Shown: piece by piece, positions 24,601 through 36,600 of the stretch
Layout: each line of letters opens with the position of its first letter
Position numbering within the stretch: position 1 is the stretch's first letter
From: Closterium sp. Naga37s-1
Lineage: Eukaryota; Streptophyta; Zygnematophyceae; Desmidiales; Closteriaceae
DNA: 64,000 nucleotides
Assembly: GCA_947471745.1 (NCBI GenBank)
Contig: CANJKZ010000775.1
Location: 255,501 to 319,500, forward strand
Reading direction: 5' to 3'
The notes under the pieces: model-generated
Databases searched by the model: none
Seen by the model: only the letters and a program-made list of their open reading frames with translations
Told to the model about the DNA's origin: nothing
Translations under genes and position numbers: made by a program

Positions 24601-27600
24601 TGAGGGAGCGGGGGAGCATGAGGGAGCGGGGGAGAATGAGGGAGCGGGGGAGCATGAGGGAGCAGGGGAGCATGAGGGGGCGGGGGGAGCATGAGGGAGC
24701 GGGGGAGAATGAGGGAGCGGGGGAGAATGAGGGAGCGGGGGAGCATGAGGGAGCGGGGGAGAATGAGGGGGCGGGGGAGCATGAGGGAGCGGGGAGAATG
24801 AGGGAGCGGGGGAGCATGAGGGAGCGGGGGAGCATGAGGGGGCGGGGGAGCATGAGGGAGCGGGGGAGCATGAGGGAGCGGGGGAGCATGAGGGGGCGGG
24901 GGAGCATGAGGGAGCGGGGGAGCATGAGGGGGCGGGGGAGCATGAGGGGGCGGGGGAGCATGAGGGAGCGGGGGAGCATGAGGGAGCGGGGGAGCATGAG
25001 GGAGCGGGGGAGCATGAGGGGGCGGGGGAGAATGAGGGAGCGGGGGAGCATGAGGGAGCGGGGGAGAATGAGGGAGCGGGGGAGCATGAGGGAGCGGGGG
25101 AGCATGAGGGAGCGGGGGAGCATGAGGGAGCGGGGGAGCATGAGGGAGCGGGGGAGAATGAGGGAGCGGGGGAGCATGAGGGAGCGGGGGAGAATGAGGG
25201 AGCGGGGGAGCATGAGGGAGCGGGGAGAATGAGGGAGCGGGGGAGCATGAGGGAGCGGGGGAGCATGAGGGAGCGGGGGAGAATGAGGGAGCGGGGGAGC
25301 ATGAGGGAGCGGGGGAGAATGAGGGAGCGGGGGAGCATGAGGGAGCGGGGGAGCATGAGGGAGCGGGGGAGAATGAGGGAGCGGGGGAGAATGAGGGAGC
25401 GGGGGAGCATGAGGGGGCGGGGGAGCATGAGGGAGCGGGGGAGAATGAGGGAGCGGGGGAGAATGAGGGGGCGGGGGAGAATGAGGGGGCGGGGGAGCAT
25501 GAGGGAGCGGGGGAGCATGAGGGGGCGGGGGAGCATGAGGGAGCGGGGGAGAATGAGGGAGCGGGGGAGCATGAGGGGGCGGGGGAGCATGAGGGGGCGG
25601 GGGAGCATGAGGGAGCGGGGGAGCATGAGGGGGCGGGGGAGCATGAGGGGGCGGGGGAGCATGAGGGAGCGGGGGAGCATGAGGGAGCGGGGGAGAATGA
25701 GGGAGCGGGGGAGCATGAGGGAGCGGGGGAGAATGAGGGAGCGGGAGAGCATGAGGGAGCGGGGGAGAATGAGGGAGCGGGGGAGAATGAGGAGCGGGGA
25801 GCATGAGGGAGCGGGGGAGAATGAGGGAGCGGGGGAGCATGAGGGAGCGGGGGAGAATGAGGGAGCGGGGGAGAATGAGGGAGCGGGGGAGCATGAGGGG
25901 GCGGGGGAGCATGAGGGAGCGGGGGAGAATGAGGGAGCGGGGGAGAATGAGGGAGCGGGGGAGCATGAGGGAGCGGGGGGAGCATGAGGGGGCGGGGGAG
26001 CATGAGGGAGCGGGGGAGAATGAGGGAGCGGGGGAGCATGAGGGAGCGGGGGAGCATGAGGGGGCGGGGGAGCATGAGGGAGCGGGGGAGCATGAGGGAG
26101 CGGGGGAGCATGAGGGGGCGGGGGAGCATGAGGGAGCGGGGGAGCATGAGGGGGCGGGGGAGCATGAGGGGGCGGGGGAGCATGAGGGAGCGGGGGAGCA
26201 TGAGGAGGGGAGCGGGGGGGAGCATGAGGGAGCGGGGGAGCATGAGGGAGCGGGGGAGCATGAGGGAGCGGGGGAGCATGAGGGAGCGGGGGAGCATGAG
26301 GAGCGGGGGAGCATGAGGGAGCGGGGGAGCATGAGGGAGCGGGGGAGAATGAGGGAGCGGGGGAGCATGAGGGAGCGGGGGAGAATGAGGGAGCGGGGGA
26401 GCATGAGGGAGCGGGGGAGAATGAGGGAGCGGGGAGCATGAGGGAGCGGGGGAGCATGAGGGGGCGGGGGAGCATGAGGGAGCGGGGGAGAATGAGGGAG
26501 CGGGGGAGAATGAGGGAGCGGGGGAGCATGAGGGAGCGGGGGAGAATGAGGGGCGGGGGAGATGAGGGAGCGGGGGAGAATGAGGGAGCGGGGGAGCATG
26601 ATGGGAGCGGGGGAGCATGAGGGGGCGGGGGAGCATGAGGGAGCGGGGGAGCATGAGGGAGCGGGGGAGCATGAGGGGGCGGGGGAGCATGAGGGAGCGG
26701 GGGAGCATGAGGGGGCGGGGGAGCATGAGGGGGCGGGGGAGCATGAGGGAGCGGGGAGCATGAGGGAGCGGGGGAGCATGAGGGAGCGGGGGGGAGCATG
26801 AGGGGGCGGGGGGAGAATGAGGGAGCGGGGGAGCATGAGGGAGCGGGGGAGAATGAGGGAGCGGGGGAGCATGAGGGAGCGGGGGAGCATGAGGGAGCGG
26901 GGGAGCATGAGGGAGCGGGGGAGCATGAGGGAGCGGGGGAGAATGAGGGAGCGGGGGAGCATGAGGGAGCGGGGGAGAATGAGGGAGCGGGGGAGCATGA
27001 GGGAGCGGGGGAGAATGAGGGAGCGGGGGAGCATGAGGGAGCGGGGGAGCATGAGGGAGCGGGGGAGAATGAGGGAGCGGGGGAGCATGAGGGAGCGGGG
27101 GAGAATGAGGGAGCGGGGGAGCATGAGGGAGCGGGGGAGCATGAGGGAGCGGGGGAGAATGAGGGAGCGGGGGAGAATGAGGGAGCGGGGGAGCATGAGG
27201 GGGCGGGGGAGCATGAGGGAGCGGGGGAGAATGAGGGAGCGGGGGAGAATGAGGGAGCGGGGGAGAATGAGGGAGCGGGGGAGCATGAGGGGGCGGGGGA
27301 GCATGAGGGAGCGGGGGAGAATGAGGGAGCGGGGGAGCATGAGGGAGCGGGGGAGCATGAGGGAGCGGGGGAGCATGAGGGAGCGGGGGAGCATGAGGGA
27401 GCGGGGGAGCATGAGGGGGCGGGGGAGCATGAGGGAGCGGGGGAGAATGAGGGAGCGGGGGAGCATGAGGGGGCGGGGGAGCATGAGGGGGCGGGGGAGC
27501 ATGAGGGAGCGGGGGAGCATGAGGGGGCGGGGGAGCATGAGGGAGCGGGGGAGAATGAGGGAGCGGGGGAGAATGAGGGAGCGGGGGAGCATGAGGGAGC

Positions 27601-30600
27601 GGGGGAGCATGAGGGGGCGGGGGAGCATGAGGGAGCGGGGGAGAATGAGGGAGCGGGGGAGCATGAGGGAGCGGGGGAGCATGAGGGAGCGGGGGAGCAT
27701 GAGGGAGCGGGGGAGCATGAGGGGGCGGGGGAGCATGAGGGGGCGGGGGAGCATGAGGGAGCGGGGGAGCATGAGGGGGCGGGGGAGCATGAGGGGGCGG
27801 GGGAGCATGAGGGAGCGGGGGAGCATGAGGGGGCGGGGGAGAATGAGGGAGCGGGGGAGAATGAGGGAGCGGGGGGAGCATGAGGGAGCGGGGGAGCATG
27901 AGGGGGCGGGGGAGCATGAGGGGGCGGGGGAGCATGAGGGAGCGGGGGAGCATGAGGGAGCGGGGGAGCATGAGGGAGCGGGGGAGCATGAGGGGGCGGG
28001 GGAGCATGAGGGGGCGGGGGAGCATGAGGGAGCGGGGGAGCATGAGGGGGCGGGGGAGCATGAGGGAGCGGGGGAGCATGAGGGAGCGGGGGAGCATGAG
28101 GGAGCGGGGGAAAATGAGGGAGCGGGGGAGCATGAGGGAGCGGGGGAGCATGAGGGGGCGGGGGAGCATGAGGGAGCGGGGGAGAATGAGGGAGCGGGGG
28201 AGAATGAGGGAGCGGGGGAGCATGAGGGAGCGGGGGAGCATGAGGGGGCGGGGGAGCATGAGGGGGCGGGGGAGCATGAGGGAGCGGGGGAGAATGAGGG
28301 AGCGGGGGAGCATGAGGGGGCGGGGGAGCATGAGGGGGCGGGGGAGCATGAGGGGGCGGGGGAGCATGAGGGAGCGGGGGAGCATGAGGGAGCGGGGAGC
28401 ATGAGGGAGCGGGGGAGCATGAGGGAGCGGGGGAGCATGAGGGGGCGGGGGAGCATGAGGGAGCGGGGGAGCATGAGGGGGCGGGGGAGCATGAGGGGGC
28501 GGGGGAGCATGAGGGGGCGGGGGAGAATGAGGGAGCGGGGGAGAATGAGGGAGCGGGGGAGAATGAGGGAGCGGGGGAGAATGAGGGAGCGGGGGAGAAT
28601 GAGGGAGCGGGGGAGCATGAGGGGGCGGGGGAGAATGAGGGAGCGGGGGAGAATGAGGGAGCGGGGGAGCATGAGGGGGCGGGGGAGCATGAGGGAGCGG
28701 GGGAGAATGAGGGAGCGGGGGAGCATGAGGGGGCGGGGGAGCATGAGGGAGCGGGGGAGCATGAGGGAGCGGGGGAGCATGAGGGGGCGGGGGAGCATGA
28801 GGGAGCGGGGGAGCATGAGGGAGCGGGGGAGCATGAGGGAGCGGGGGAGCATGAGGGAGCGGGGGAGCATGAGGGGGCGGGGGAGCATGAGGGAGCGGGG
28901 GAGCATGAGGGAGCGGGGGAGAATGAGGGAGCGGGGGAGCATGAGGGAGCGGGGGAGCATGAGGGAGCGGGGGAGCATGAGGGAGCGGGGGAGCATGAGG
29001 GAGCGGGGGAGCATGAGGGAGCGGGGGAGAATGAGGGAGCGGGGGAGCATGAGGGAGCGGGGGAGAATGAGGGAGCGGGGGAGCATGAGGGGGCGGGGGA
29101 GCATGAGGGAGCGGGGGAGAATGAGGGAGCGGGGGAGAATGAGGGGGCGGGGGAGCATGAGGGAGCGGGGGAGAATGAGGGGGCGGGGGAGCATGAGGGG
29201 GCGGGGGAGAATGAGGGAGCGGGGGAGCATGAGGGGGCGGGGGAGCATGAGGGAGCGGGGGAGAATGAGGGAGCGGGGGAGAATGAGGGAGCGGGGGAGC
29301 ATGAGGGGGCGGGGGAGAATGAGGGAGCGGGGGAGCATGAGGGAGCGGGGGAGAATGAGGGGGCGGGGGAGCATGAGGGAGCGGGGGAGAATGAGGGGCG
29401 GGGGAGCATGAGGGAGCGGGGGAGCATGAGGGAGCGGGGGAGCATGAGGGGCGGGGGAGCATGAGGGGGCGGGGGAGCATGAGGGAGCGGGGGAGCATGA
29501 GGGAGCGGGGGAGAATGAGGGAGCGGGGGAGCATGAGGGAGCGGGGGGAGAATGAGGGAGCGGGGGAGCATGAGGGAGCGGGGGAGAATGAGGGAGCGGG
29601 GGAGAATGAGGGAGCGGGGGAGCATGAGGGAGCGGGGGAGAATGAGGGAGCGGGGGAGCATGAGGGAGCGGGGGAGAATGAGGGAGCGGGGGAGCATGAG
29701 GGAGCGGGGGAGAATGAGGGAGCGGGGGAGCATGAGGGAGCGGGGGAGCATGAGGGAGCGGGGGAGCATGAGGGAGCGGGGGAGCATGAGGGAGCGGGGG
29801 AGCATGAGGGGCGGGGGAGCATGAGGGAGCGGGGGAGCATGAGGGAGCGGGGGAGCATGAGGGAGCGGGGGAGCATGAGGGGGCGGGGGAGCATGAGGGA
29901 GCGGGGGAGCATGAGGGAGCGGGGGAGCATGAGGGGGCGGGGGAGCATGAGGGAGCGGGGGGAGCATGAGGGGGCGGGGGAGCATGAGGGGGCGGGGGAG
30001 CATGAGGGGAGCGGGGGAGCATGAGGGGGCGGGGGAGCATGAGGGAGCGGGGGAGCATGAGGGAGCGGGGGAGCATGAGGGGCGGGGGGAGCATGAGGGA
30101 GCGGGGGAGCATGAGGGGGCGGGGGAGAATGAGGGGGCGGGGGAGCATGAGGGGGCGGGGGAGCATGAGGGAGCGGGGGAGCATGAGGGGGCGGGGGAGC
30201 ATGAGGGGGCGGGGGAGCATGAGGGGGCGGGGAGCATGAGGGAGCGGGGGAGAATGAGGGGGCGGGGGAGCATGAGGGAGCGGGGGAGAATGAGGGGGCG
30301 GGGGAGCATGAGGGAGCGGGGGAGAATGAGGGGGCGGGGGGAGCATGAGGGAGCGGGGGAGAATGAGGGAGCGGGGGAGCATGAGGGAGCGGGGGAGAAT
30401 GAGGGAGCGGGGGAGCATGAGGGAGCGGGGGAGCATGAGGGGGCGGGGGAGCATGAGGGAGCGGGGGAGCATGAGGGAGCGGGGGAGAATGAGGGAGCGG
30501 GGGAGCATGAGGGAGCGGGGGAGCATGAGGGGGCGGGGGGAGCATGAGGGAGCGGGGGAGAATGAGGGAGCGGGGGAGCATGAGGGAGCGGGGGAGCATG

Positions 30601-33600
30601 AGGGGGCGGGGGAGCATGAGGGAGCGGGGGAGAATGAGGGAGCGGGGGAGCATGAGGGGGCGGGGGAGCATGAGGGGGCGGGGGAGCATGAGGGGGCGGG
30701 GGAGCATGAGGGGGCGGGGGAGCATGAGGGGGCGGGGGAGCATGAGGGGGCGGGGGAGCATGAGGGGGCGGGGGAGCATGAGGGGGCGGGGGAGCATGAG
30801 GGGGCGGGGGAGCATGAGGGGGCGGGGAGCATGAGGGGGCGGGGGAGCATGAGGGGGCGGGGGAGCATGAGGGGGCGGGGGAGCATGAGGGGGCGGGGGA
30901 GAATGAGGGGGCGGGGGAGAATGAGGGAGCGGGGGAGCATGAGGGGGCGGGGGAGCATGAGGGGGCGGGGGAGCATGAGGGAGCGGGGGAGCATGAGGGA
31001 GCGGGGGAGCATGAGGGGGCGGGGGAGCATGAGGGGCGGGGGAGCATGAGGGAGCGGGGGAGCATGAGGGGGCGGGGAGCATGAGGGAGCGGGGGAGAAT
31101 GAGGGGGCGGGGGAGCATGAGGGGGCGGGGGAGCATGAGGGAGCGGGGGAGCATGAGGGAGCGGGGAGAATGAGGGAGCGGGGGAGCATGAGGGAGCGGG
31201 GGAGCATGAGGGAGCGGGGGAGCATGAGGGGGCGGGGGAGCATGAGGGAGCGGGGGAGCATGAGGGAGCGGGGGAGCATGAGGGGAGCGGGGGGAGCATG
31301 AGGGAGCGGGGGAGCATGAGGGAGCGGGGGAGCATGAGGGGGCGGGGGAGCATGAGGGGGCGGGGGAGCATGAGGGGGCGGGGGAGCATGAGGGAGCGGG
31401 GGGGAGCATGAGGTGGCGGGGGAGCATGAGGGAGCGGGGGAGCATGAGGTGAGCGGGGAGCATGAGGGAGCGGGGGAGCATGAGGGAGCGGGGGAGCATG
31501 AGGGAGCGGGGGAGCATGAGGGAGCGGGGGAGCATGAGGGAGCGGGGGAGCATGAGGGAGCGGGGGAGCATGAGGGAGCGGGGGAGCATGAGGGAGCGGG
31601 GGAGCATGAGGGGGCGGGGAGCATGAGGGGGCGGGGGAGCATGAGGGGGCGGGGGAGCATGAGGGGGCGGGGAGCATGAGGGAGCGGGGGAGCATGAGGG
31701 AGCGGGGGAGCATGAGGGGGCGGGGGAGCATGAGGGGGCGGGGGAGCATGAGGGGGCGGGGGAGCATGAGGGGGCGGGGGAGCATGAGGGGGCGGGGGAG
31801 AATGAGGGAGCGGGGGAGCATGAGGGGGCGGGGGAGCATGAGGGAGCGGGGGAGCATGAGGGAGCGGGGGAGCATGAGGGGGCGGGGGAGCATGAGGGGG
31901 CGGGGGAGCATGAGGGAGCGGGGGAGCATGAGGGGGCGGGGGAGCATGAGGGAGCGGGGGAGCATGAGGGGGCGGGGGAGCATGAGGGGGCGGGGGAGCA
32001 TGAGGGGGCGGGGGAGCATGAGGGAGCGGGGGAGCATGAGGGAGCGGGGGAGCATGAGGGGGCGGGGGAGCATGAGGGGGCGGGGGAGAATGAGGGGGCG
32101 GGGGAGCATGAGGGAGCGGGGGAGCATGAGGGGGCGGGGGAGCATGAGGGGGCGGGGGAGCATGAGGGGGCGGGGGAGAATGAGGGGGCGGGGGAGCATG
32201 AGGGGGCGGGGGAGCATGAGGGAGCGGGGGAGCATGAGGGGGCGGGGGAGCATGAGGGGGCGGGGGAGCATGAGGGAGCGGGGGAGAATGAGGGGGCGGG
32301 GGAGCATGAGGGGGCGGGGGAGCATGAGGGGGCGGGGGAGCATGAGGGGGCGGGGGAGCATGAGGGGGCGGGGGAGCATGAGGGAGCGGGGGAGCATGAG
32401 GGGGCGGGGGAGAATGAGGGGGCGGGGGAGAATGAGGGGGCGGGGGAGCATGAGGGGGCGGGGGAGCATGAGGGGGCGGGGGAGAATGAGGGGGCGGGGG
32501 AGAATGAGGGGGCGGGGGAGCATGAGGGGGCGGGGGAGCATGAGGGAGCGGGGGAGCATGAGGGAGCGGGGGAGCATGAGGGAGCGGGGGAGCATGAGGG
32601 GGGCGGGGGAGCATGAGGGAGCGGGGGAGCATGAGGGAGCGGGGGAGCATGAGGGAGCGGGGGAGCATGAGGGGGCGGGGGAGCATGAGGGGGCGGGGGA
32701 GCATGAGGGAGCGGGGGAGCATGAGGGGGCGGGGGAGCATGAGGGGGCGGGGGAGCATGAGGGGGCGGGGGAGCATGAGGGGGCGGGGGAGCATGAGGGG
32801 GCGGGGGAGCATGAGGGAGCGGGGGAGCATGAGGGGGCGGGGGAGCATGAGGGAGCGGGGGAGCATGAGGGGGCGGGGGAGCATGAGGGAGCGGGGGAGC
32901 ATGAGGGGGCGGGGGAGCATGAGGGGGCGGGGGAGCATGAGGGGGCGGGGGAGCATGAGGGAGCGGGGGAGCATGAGGGGGCGGGGGAGCATGAGGGGGC
33001 GGGGGAGCATGAGGGAGCGGGGGAGCATGAGGGAGCGGGGGAGAATGAGGGGGCGGGGGAGCATGAGGGGGCGGGGGAGAATGAGGGGGCGGGGGAGCAT
33101 GAGGGGGCGGGGGAGAATGAGGGAGCGGGGGAGAATGAGGGGGCGGGGGAGCATGAGGGAGCGGGGGAGCATGAGGGGGCGGGGGAGCATGAGGGAGCGG
33201 GGGAGAATGAGGGGGCGGGGGAGCATGAGGGGGCGGGGGGAGCATGAGGGAGCGGGGGAGAATGAGGGGGCGGGGGAGCATGAGGGGGCGGGGGAGAATG
33301 AGGGGGCGGGGGAGCATGAGGGAGCGGGGGAGAATGAGGGGGCGGGGGAGCATGAGGGGGCGGGGGAGCATGAGGGAGCGGGGGAGAATGAGGGGCGGGG
33401 GAGCATGAGGGGGCGGGGGGAGCATGAGGGAGCGGGGGAGCATGAGGGGGCGGGGGAGCATGAGGGAGCGGGGGAGAATGAGGGGGCGGGGGAGCATGAG
33501 GGGGCGGGGGAGCATGAGGGAGCGGGGGAGAATGAGGGGGCGGGGGAGCATGAGGGGCGGGGGAGCATGAGGGAGCGGGGAGCATGAGGGAGCGGGGGAG

Positions 33601-36600
33601 CATGAGGGGGCGGGGGAGCATGAGGGAGCGGGGAAGAATGAGGGGGCGGGGGAGCATGAGGGGGCGGGGGAGAATGAGGGAGCGGGGGAGAATGAGGGGG
33701 CGGGGGAGCATGAGGGGGCGGGGGAGCATGAGGGAGCGGGGGAGCATGAGGGAGCGGGGGAGAATGAGGGGGCGGGGGAGCATGAGGGGGCGGGGGAGCA
33801 TGAGGGAGCGGGGGAGAATGAGGGGGCGGGGGAGCATGAGGGGGCGGGGGAGCATGAGGGAGCGGGGGAGCATGAGGGAGCGGGGGAGAATGAGGGGGCG
33901 GGGGAGCATGAGGGGGCGGGGGAGCATGAGGGAGCGGGGGAGAATGAGGGGGCGGGGGAGCATGAGGGGTCGGGGGAGCATGAGGGAGCGGGGGAGCATG
34001 AGGGAGCGGGGGAGAATGAGGGGGCGGGGGAGCATGAGGGGCGGGGGAGCATGAGGGAGCGGGGGAGAATGAGGGGGCGGGGGAGCATGAGGGGGCGGGG
34101 GAGCATGAGGGAGCGGGGGAGCATGAGGGAGCGGGGGAGAATGAGGGGCGGGGGAGCATGAGGGGGCGGGGGAGAATGAGGGGGCGGGGGAGAATGAGGG
34201 GGCGGGGGAGCATGAGGGAGCGGGGGAGCATGAGGGGGCGGGGGAGAATGAGGGGGCGGGGGAGCATGAGGGGGCGGGGGAGCATGAGGGAGCGGGGGAG
34301 AATGAGGGGGCGGGGGAGCATGAGGGGGCGGGGGAGCATGAGGGAGCGGGGGAGCATGAGGGAGCGGGGGAGAATGAGGGGGCGGGGGAGCATGAGGGGG
34401 CGGGGGAGCATGAGGGAGCGGGGGAGCATGAGGGGGCGGGGGAGCATGAGGGGGCGGGGGAGCATGAGGGGGCGGGGGAGAATGAGGGGGCGGGGGAGCA
34501 TGAGGGAGCGGGGGAGCATGAGGGGGCGGGGGAGCATGAGGGGGCGGGGGAGCATGAGGGGGCGGGGGAGCATGAGGGAGCGGGGGAGCATGAGGGGGCG
34601 GGGGAGAATGAGGGGGCGGGGGAGAATGAGGGGGCGGGGGAGCATGAGGGGGCGGGGGAGCATGAGGGGGCGGGGGAGAATGAGGGAGCGGGGGAGCATG
34701 AGGGGGCGGGGGAGCATGAGGGGGCGGGGGAGCATGAGGGAGCGGGGGGAGGCATGAGGGAGCGGGGGGAGCATGAGGGAGCGGGGGAGCATGAGGGGGC
34801 GGGGAGCATGAGGGAGCGGGGGAGCATGAGGGAGCGGGGAGCATGAGGGGGCGGGGGAGCGTGAGGGGCGGGGGAGCATGAGGGGGCGGGGGAGCATGAG
34901 GGGAGCGGGGGAGCATGAGGGGGCGGGGGAGCATGAGGGGGCGGGGGAGCATGAGGGGGCGGGGGAGCATGAGGGGGCGGGGGAGCATGAGGGAGCGGGG
35001 GAGCATGAGGGGGCGGGGGAGCATGAGGGGGCGGGGGAGCATGAGGGGAGCGGGGGAGCATGAGGGAGCGGGGGAGCATGAGGGGCGGGGGAGCATGAGG
35101 GGGCGGGGGAGCATGAGGGGCGGGGGAGCATGAGGGGGCGGGGGAGCATGAGGGGGCGGGGGAGCATGAGGGAGCGGGGGAGCATGAGGGGGCGGGGGAG
35201 CATGAGGGGGCGGGGGAGCATGAGGGAGCGGGGGAGCATGAGGGAGCGGGGGAGCATGAGGGGGCGGGGGGAGCATGAGGGGGCGGGGGAGCATGAGGGA
35301 GCGGGGGAGAATGAGGGAGCGGGGGAGCATGAGGGAGCGGGGGAGCATGAGGGGCGGGGGAGCATGAGGGAGCGGGGGAGCATGAGGGAGCGGGGGGAGC
35401 ATGAGGGAGCGGGGGAGCATGAGGGAGCGGGGGAGAATGAGGGGGCGGGGAGCATGAGGGAGCGGGGGAGCATGAGGGAGCGGGGGAGCATGAGGGAGCG
35501 GGGGAGAATGAGGGGGCGGGGGAGCATGAGGGGGCGGGGGAGCATGAGGGAGCGGGGGAGCATGAGGGGCGGGGGAGCATGAGGGAGCGGGGGAGAATGA
35601 GGGGGCGGGGGAGCATGAGGGGGCGGGGGAGCATGAGGGAGCGGGGGAGCATGAGGGGGCGGGGGAGCATGAGGGAGCGGGGGAGAATGAGGGGGCGGGG
35701 GAGCATGAGGGGGCGGGGGAGCATGAGGGAGCGGGGGAGAATGAGGGGGCGGGGGAGCATGAGGGGGCGGGGGAGAATGAGGGGAGCGGGGGAGAATGAG
35801 GGGGCGGGGGAGCATGAGGGGGCGGGGGAGCATGAGGGAGCGGGGGAGCATGAGGGAGCGGGGGAGAACGAGGGGGCGGGGGAGCATGAGGGGCGGGGGA
35901 GCATGAGGGGGCGGGGGAGCATGAGGGAGCGGGGGAGCATGAGGGGGCGGGGGAGCATGAGGGAGCGGGGGAGAATGAGGGGGCGGGGGAGCATGAGGGG
36001 GCGGGGGAGCATGAGGGAGCGGGGGAGAATGAGGGGGCGGGGGAGCATGAGGGGGCGGGGGAGAATGAGGGGGCGGGGGAGCATGAGGGAGCGGGGGAGA
36101 ATGAGGGGGCGGGGGAGCATGAGGGGGCGGGGGAGCATGAGGGAGCGGGGGAGAATGAGGGGGCGGGGGAGCATGAGGGGGCGGGGGAGCATGAGGGAGC
36201 GGGGGAGCATGAGGGGGCGGGGGAGCATGAGGGAGCGGGGGAGAATGAGGGGGCGGGGGAGCATGAGGGGGCGGGGGAGCATGAGGGAGCGGGGGAGCAT
36301 GAGGGGGCGGGGGAGCATGAGGGGGCGGGGGAGAATGAGGGAGCGGGGGAGCATGAGGGAGCGGGGGAGCATGAGGGGGCGGGGGAGCATGAGGGAGCGG
36401 GGAAGAATGAGGGGGCGGGGGAGCATGAGGGGGCGGGGGAGAATGAGGGAGCGGGGGAGCATGAGGGGGCGGGGGAGCATGAGGGAGCGGGGGAGAATGA
36501 GGGAGCGGGGGAGAATGAGGGGGCGGGGGAGCATGAGGGGGCGGGGGAGCATGAGGGAGCGGGGGAGAATGAGGGGGCGGGGGAGCATGAGGGAGCGGGG